From the NCBI GenBank assembly GCA_000999395.1, contig LCOM01000022.1, positions 1-9,719 of the forward strand: a DNA stretch of 9,719 bases. Reading direction: 5' to 3'. This DNA is from Parcubacteria group bacterium GW2011_GWA2_47_7. GTDB taxonomy: Bacteria > Patescibacteriota > Minisyncoccia > Phycocordibacterales > UBA6899. Under the pieces are notes generated by a model that had not been told where the DNA came from, ran no database searches, and worked only from the letters and a program-made list of their open reading frames with translations. Position numbers and translations under genes: made by a program. Below are positions 6,826 through 9,719 of this stretch, in pieces. How positions within the stretch are numbered: the first letter of the stretch is position 1; each line of letters starts with the position of its first letter.

Positions 6826-7251
6826 CTACAACAATCGATCTTTGACCTGTCGAAATGTCAGAAAATTATTTAGCAAGAAGCTCCCCCCAACAACTATTCC
6901 GATGGTAACGATGTGTGCAAACAAATAGTGTAACGACATTCTCTCCACAAAAAACGTGGTCAACGACAAGTTGCCAGCGAGCGATAATAACGCTATGGCC
7001 GTATAGTAAGCAAATTGTAACTTTATTTTAGTTCTCGACTGCTCGCGGAATGTCCAATACTTTTGCAAGAGGAAGGTTATGCATAGCGCGATAAAAAATC
7101 CGATTACCACTCCATACCGATAGTTCTTGTTAAAAAATTCCATCATAATTACATCTGTGGAAAGCTGTATCAATGCCCCAATTCCACCCGAAATAATATA
7201 GCGCAAAAGAAATTTTACCCTAGAAGAAATATTAAAATAGGGATATTTCAT
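6826..7251 (-). CDS. GtrA-family four-helix membrane protein
   Basis: 141 residues, the usual GtrA length. Four hydrophobic segments are visible at about 15-38, 46-64, 78-100 and 108-131. Segments two and four each end in the family signature, QKYWTFRE (63-70) and LLNNFLTFR (126-134), showing the internal repeat of this family. GtrA proteins are thought to help move or present polyprenyl-phosphate-linked sugars across the cytoplasmic membrane, often alongside a DPM1/GtrB-type transferase; such a transferase occurs here four genes downstream. The start at ATG 7251 begins with a short basic segment before helix 1. It is the first gene of the sugar cassette and has its own probable promoter immediately upstream. 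Its precise lipid-linked substrate is unknown. Confidence 0.88.
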   Translation of the reverse strand: MKYPYFNISSRVKFLLRYIISGGIGALIQLSTDVIMMEFFNKNYRYGVVIGFFIALCITFLLQKYWTFREQSRTKIKLQFAYYTAIALLSLAGNLSLTTFFVERMSLHYLFAHIVTIGIVVGGSFLLNNFLTFRQVKDRLL

Positions 7252-7258
7252 TGATTAG

Positions 7259-7267
7259 ATTTTATCA
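7259..7267 (-). promoter_or_regulatory. Extended -10 promoter for gtrA and the sugar cassette
   Basis: On the minus strand the sequence TGATAAAAT (TGn plus TAAAAT) lies 7 nt before the gtrA ATG at 7251. No good -35 box is seen at 16-18 nt, which is tolerable with an extended -10. If used, transcription would begin at or next to the start codon, giving a leaderless or near-leaderless mRNA. Motif evidence only. Confidence 0.35.
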
Positions 7268-7280
7268 CAGCAGCCATCAC

Positions 7281-7305
7281 CATGGGTATGAAACGAATGC
7301 CCATG
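7281..7305. repeat. Small inverted repeat (9-bp arms)
   Basis: CATGGGTAT at 7281-7289 and ATGCCCATG at 7297-7305 pair over nine positions, including one G.U in the plus-strand RNA, around a 7-nt loop. It sits between the displaced elp3 3' end and gtrA. No T tract follows on either strand, so it is not a standard intrinsic terminator. Function unknown. Confidence 0.4.
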
Positions 7306-7314
7306 ATGAATAAC

Positions 7315-7395
7315 TTATAAATTTTTCACCATATACGTCTCTTCGAGGTGGTAGCCTAATTTTTGATAGTATTCGCGGACGCCGATGCGCTCCAT
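7315..7395 (-). pseudogene. Displaced elp3 3' end (last ~24 codons)
   Basis: A 26-codon open frame begins at ATG 7395, only two bases (GG) after the TAA stop of the ATPase gene. After the three unrelated residues MER it reads IGVREYYQKLGYHLEETYMV and then KNL before a stop. That is the C-terminus of the Elp3 acetyltransferase domain, the same as the intact gene end at 8771-8845. Sixty-eight bases (7321-7388) are identical to that end. The final Leu codon is TTA here and CTC there, and both end in TAA. It is too short to be a folded domain. It is best read as the original or donated gene end left after insertion of the ATPase module. It could be translated by coupling to the ATPase, but nothing shows that it is used. 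Confidence 0.8.
7321..7388. repeat. 68-bp direct repeat, copy 1
   Basis: Identical base for base to 8777-8844, in the same orientation. The matching stops abruptly on both sides (7320 A versus 8776 G; 7389 G versus 8845 C). The two copies bracket the ATPase gene with a period of 1456 bp, like the left and right ends of an integrated element. Confidence 0.95.
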
Positions 7396-7397
7396 CC

Positions 7398-8534
7398 TTA
7401 AGCACCCCTTTTCTTTTCAAGAAATACATCAAGATAATTACCCTTATTGATGGTGACAAAGGTACTATCAGGATACGTTTCGCGCCATAATTTGGGAACG
7501 CTACACTCCGCGGACCACTTACACTCGATTGCAGTGAGCACTCCGCCGTCTTCACGGATAATATCAACCTCTCGACCCGTGTGCGTCCTCCAGAAATGAA
7601 ATTGCGCTGAATCTCCCCGCAAAATACTCTGCCGATACAGTTCCATAAAAACGAAATTTTCCCATAGTTCGCCAATGTCGTTGCGATTCACAAGACTACC
7701 GAATTGTCCGATTACAGCATTGCGCACTCCGTTATCAAGAAAATAATACTTTGCCTTTTTTGATATCTCATTACGCAAATTACGGCTAAAACCACGGACT
7801 TTTTTTATCACAAACATTTTTTCCAGAACGTCGAGATACCGTCCAACAGTTTTCACGTCTGCCTTTACGGTATTTGCAATCTCATTCAACGAAACCTCGC
7901 TTCCCACTTGAAACGCTATGGCCCGCGTAATATCACGTAAAAGATCGGGGGATTTTATTTTATCGAGCGCAAGAATATCCTTGTACAGATACGACGATAC
8001 GAGTTCATTGAGGATGCGCTCTTTTTCTTCCCCTGTTTCCGCCGTGAGCACTTCCGGATATGAGCCATAAATAAGAAAATTATCTATCGCTCCGCCTAAT
8101 TCAAATCTACTTGCTGACATCTCGGATTGAGCAATGGGAAGCAAGGTCATTGTAAAATGTCTCCCCGTAAGTGGTTCGCCGATTTTTGATGAAAGATCAA
8201 AAGATGATGACCCGGTCAGGATGAGCTGTTTTTCAGGAAATGCATCGATAATCATCTTAGCCCCGAGGCCAATACTTGGTACCTGTTGTGCTTCATCTAT
8301 GGCAATGATGTCGTACGGCCTGGCAAAATCCAAAAGATCATCTCGGATTTCTTTTTTAAAAAGCTCTCGAATACGAAAATCATCCCCTACCACATAAAGT
8401 GTGCGAGAGTTTTTTGATAACGAAAGATACTCCTTAAGAAGCGTTGTCTTTCCGACGCGACGCGGTCCATAGATAACAAGGGCACGTTTCGGCGCAATAG
8501 CCGTTTCTATTCTTTGTGATCGTATGAATTTCAT
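7398..8534 (-). CDS. AAA+ ATPase with DUF4143 domain
   Basis: 378 residues. The N-terminal P-loop is GPRRVGKTT (23-31), Walker B is DIIAIDEAQ (75-83), and a sensor-like LTGSSSFDL (106-114) follows. A winged-helix-like segment (about 210-245) precedes the C-terminal DUF4143 region, with GELWENFVFMEL (288-299), FWRTHTGREVDII (314-326) and AIECKW (335-340). The EVD...ECK spacing resembles a PD-(D/E)XK nuclease-like core. These ATPases (COG1373 type) are common in archaea and anaerobic or CPR bacteria, frequently as multicopy, horizontally moving genes. No molecular job is established for most, and none is claimed here. It starts at ATG 8534 with no ribosome binding site, consistent with the leaderless promoter proposed just upstream. 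The gene is full length and undamaged, and sits alone between the two 68-bp repeats. Confidence 0.9.
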   Translation of the reverse strand: MKFIRSQRIETAIAPKRALVIYGPRRVGKTTLLKEYLSLSKNSRTLYVVGDDFRIRELFKKEIRDDLLDFARPYDIIAIDEAQQVPSIGLGAKMIIDAFPEKQLILTGSSSFDLSSKIGEPLTGRHFTMTLLPIAQSEMSASRFELGGAIDNFLIYGSYPEVLTAETGEEKERILNELVSSYLYKDILALDKIKSPDLLRDITRAIAFQVGSEVSLNEIANTVKADVKTVGRYLDVLEKMFVIKKVRGFSRNLRNEISKKAKYYFLDNGVRNAVIGQFGSLVNRNDIGELWENFVFMELYRQSILRGDSAQFHFWRTHTGREVDIIREDGGVLTAIECKWSAECSVPKLWRETYPDSTFVTINKGNYLDVFLEKKRGA

Positions 8535-8540
8535 AGATAT

Positions 8541-8569
8541 ATGGTATACAAAACCATGTATTTTGTCAA
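8541..8569 (-). promoter_or_regulatory. Probable promoter of the ATPase gene
   Basis: On the minus strand a perfect -35 TTGACA (8564-8569) is followed after 17 nt by TACCAT (8541-8546, four of six consensus bases). The ATG at 8534 lies only 6 nt further on, so the transcript would be leaderless. A TATACC at 15-nt spacing is an alternative -10. Confidence 0.45.
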
Positions 8570-8590
8570 ATATTGGGTTTTGTAATCCAT
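8541..8590. repeat. Inverted repeat spanning the ATPase promoter
   Basis: ATGGTATACAAAACC at 8541-8555 and GGTTTTGTAATCCAT at 8576-8590 are inverted copies with 13 of 15 positions matching and a 20-bp spacer. One arm covers the proposed -10 and the other lies just upstream of the -35. This is the layout expected of an operator bound by a dimer, possibly for autoregulation or for a host repressor. The binding protein is not identifiable. Confidence 0.5.
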
Positions 8591-8640
8591 AAATTTATAG
8601 TTTTTTCAGAATGAGGACGATTTTGGTGATTCCATGCATG

Positions 8641-8690
8641 TTGACGTTATCCTGTACTATACTCATGTGTGTAGTACGGGATAACGTCAA
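8641..8690. repeat. Large inverted repeat, 19-bp arms
   Basis: The arm at 8641-8659 (starting TTGACGTTATCC) and the arm at 8672-8690 (ending GGATAACGTCAA) are inverted copies with 18 of 19 positions matching, around a 12-nt loop. The single mismatch is a U.G pair in plus-strand RNA and C-A in minus-strand RNA. No T tract follows on either side, so it is not an ordinary terminator. It lies inside the region bracketed by the 68-bp repeats, upstream of the ATPase promoter. It could be a recombination or protein-binding site, or a structured RNA. Confidence 0.85.
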
Positions 8691-8695
8691 TTCCC

Positions 8696-8734
8696 AAAAA
8701 GGGCTCTACAAAAGACAAAAGCGATGTAGCTCCC
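8696..8734 (-). terminator. Probable intrinsic terminator of elp3
   Basis: Reading the minus strand, GGGAGCTACA (8734-8725) can pair with TGTAGAGCCC (8710-8701), eight of ten positions with a tandem A/G mismatch, around a 14-nt loop. TTTTT (8700-8696) follows directly. It begins 36 nt after the elp3 stop. Stem imperfection and the short T run lower confidence. Confidence 0.5.
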
Positions 8735-8770
8735 CAATCTTTTCTCAAACGCCCCGCTTGGGTTGAGGTT

Positions 8771-9719
8771 TTAGAGATTTTTCACCATATACGTCTCTTC
8801 GAGGTGGTAGCCTAATTTTTGATAGTATTCGCGGACGCCGATGCCGGAAATGATTGCCATTTTTTTATAGCCACGCTCGCGGGCGATGCGATCCGCCTCC
8901 GCGAGGAGTCTCCTTCCGAAGCCGACGTGCTGACTCTGGCTGCCGTCACCACCGACTTTCGTGTGTCGTCCATAGGTATGGAGTTCGCGAATGAGCGCGG
9001 CACCCCGTAGTACCGGGAGCACCGCATCCTCGCCGAGGTTGTCCGGCAAGCGCAGGCGCGTGAATGATGCGAGTTTGCGTGTCTCCAAATTCTCGAAACT
9101 GAGAAACTGTTCCTCCCCGGTTTTCGTGCGATAGGTAATATTGGAAAGAGTGAAATCATCGGGATTCACTTCTCCCTCACGTATCTCACGGCAACGGATG
9201 CAACGGCATTGCCAGCCGTTCTTTTTCATGTCCTCATCCATTGTTTGACGCTGATTCGAAACGCGACTTCCTGCCATGATATATGAGGCCGGAATGTCCC
9301 GTATAACGCGCAAAATGCGCACATACGGGGGTACAAACTGTTTTGCACCGCGAAGTACCTGAATAAGCTCCGGATCGGTATAGGGCTTAAATCCTCCTGC
9401 TTTCCAGGTTTCGTACAATTCACTGTGGTCGAGCACCATGCAGGGGTATATCTTCAACATATCGGGCTGAAAATCCTCTCCCGAAAAAAGTTCTCCAAAC
9501 ATCGAAATGTCACGTGCGATGGTGCTTCCCGGAAGATTCGGCATCATGTGGTACACAATCTTGAATCCCGAATTGCGCAACAGTTCGGTGGCTTTTTTTA
9601 CGCGCTCAATCTTCATGTCACGCTTTGTGAGTTTGAGCACATCATCATCAAGGTGCTGCACACCGACCTCGACCTTGGTCACGCCAAATTTGCGCAACCG
9701 CTCAATCAAATCATTCATC
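8771..9719 (-). CDS. elp3: Elp3-type radical SAM/acetyltransferase, C-terminal part (5' end outside window)
   Basis: 315 codons are visible; the gene enters from beyond 9719, so the methionine at 9718 is internal. Elp3 modifies wobble uridine-34 of tRNAs (cm5U-type products) using radical SAM and acetyl-CoA chemistry. The later radical SAM portion is seen (VEVGVQHLDDDVL, HMMPNLPG, MLKIYPCMV), then VPPYVRILRVIRDIP, the cysteine pair region WQCRCIRCREI, and the acetyltransferase domain with LRGAALIRELHTYG, the acetyl-CoA loop SQHVGFGRRLL and the end YYQKLGYHLEETYMVKNL. All match eukaryotic and archaeal Elp3 closely in order and spacing. The FeS cysteine motif must lie outside the window. The last 22 codons plus two bases form one copy of the 68-bp repeat, so the present 3' end may derive from an incoming element although the protein is intact. 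Confidence 0.93.
   Translation of the reverse strand, partial: MNDLIERLRKFGVTKVEVGVQHLDDDVLKLTKRDMKIERVKKATELLRNSGFKIVYHMMPNLPGSTIARDISMFGELFSGEDFQPDMLKIYPCMVLDHSELYETWKAGGFKPYTDPELIQVLRGAKQFVPPYVRILRVIRDIPASYIMAGSRVSNQRQTMDEDMKKNGWQCRCIRCREIREGEVNPDDFTLSNITYRTKTGEEQFLSFENLETRKLASFTRLRLPDNLGEDAVLPVLRGAALIRELHTYGRHTKVGGDGSQSQHVGFGRRLLAEADRIARERGYKKMAIISGIGVREYYQKLGYHLEETYMVKNL
8777..8844. repeat. 68-bp direct repeat, copy 2
   Basis: This is the partner of 7321-7388. It covers most of the last 24 codons of the intact elp3 gene, stopping one codon before its stop codon. Confidence 0.95.

Noticed and set aside
7281..7305. Hairpin before gtrA as a terminator for the ATPase
   Set aside because: No T run follows the stem on the minus strand and the stem is short.
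7277..7675. 132-codon minus-strand frame overlapping the ATPase 3' end and the displaced elp3 end
   Set aside because: Out of frame with the conserved DUF4143 motifs, no family features; it only spans the junction by chance.
8641..8663. TTGACG and TATACT as a sigma-70 promoter on the plus strand
   Set aside because: The spacer is only 11 nt and both boxes are parts of the large inverted repeat; no plus-strand gene follows.
8812..9159. Alternative minus-strand frame within elp3
   Set aside because: It overlaps strongly conserved Elp3 coding and has low-complexity Arg/Ser-rich composition.
1..9719. CRISPR array, tRNA or rRNA genes, transposase or integrase
   Set aside because: No regularly spaced short repeats, no cloverleaf or rRNA-like stretch, and no transposase or recombinase motifs were seen on either strand.

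Overview
The window looks like part of a small-genome, uncultivated bacterium, most likely a Patescibacteria/CPR-type lineage, probably from a metagenome contig. This is an inference from a bacterial Elp3, GtrA/DPM1-type lipid-linked sugar genes, short spacers, mostly weak ribosome binding sites and standard-code TGA stops. Almost all coding is on the minus strand, so transcription runs from high to low coordinates.

Right end (8771-9719): the C-terminal part of an Elp3-type tRNA-modifying enzyme, which runs off the window. Next (7315-8844) is a module made of one AAA+/DUF4143 ATPase gene and its upstream control region. It is flanked by a perfect 68-bp direct repeat. One copy is the 3' end of elp3. 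The other is a displaced 3' end just past the ATPase stop. This looks like insertion into the end of elp3 with regeneration of the coding end. The 236-bp non-coding stretch 8535-8770 holds a probable elp3 terminator, a 19-bp-arm inverted repeat and a probable promoter with its own inverted repeat.

Centre (1384-7251): a surface-sugar cassette in one direction. In transcription order it contains a GtrA membrane protein, a PLP/PMP-fold sugar 3-dehydratase-like protein with His in place of the PLP lysine, a cytidylyltransferase fused to a type II phosphomannose isomerase cupin, an extended SDR, a DPM1-like polyprenyl-phosphate glycosyltransferase, a Nudix hydrolase resembling GDP-mannose hydrolases, and GDP-mannose 4,6-dehydratase. 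A multi-pass membrane protein follows (1227 down to about 405). A plausible joint role is: mannose-6-P supply (cupin), GDP-4-keto-6-deoxymannose (Gmd), C3 deoxygenation (ColD-like protein), C4 reduction (SDR), and lipid-linked sugar transfer and translocation (DPM1-like, GtrA, membrane protein).

Left end (1-405): this does not fit the rest. A headless threonyl-tRNA synthetase fragment (minus strand) and a tailless, GC-rich NagB-like N-terminus (plus strand) abut the truncated membrane-protein gene. The pieces are about 150 bp each and one junction is a near-palindrome, so a chimeric assembly end or real rearrangement debris should be suspected.
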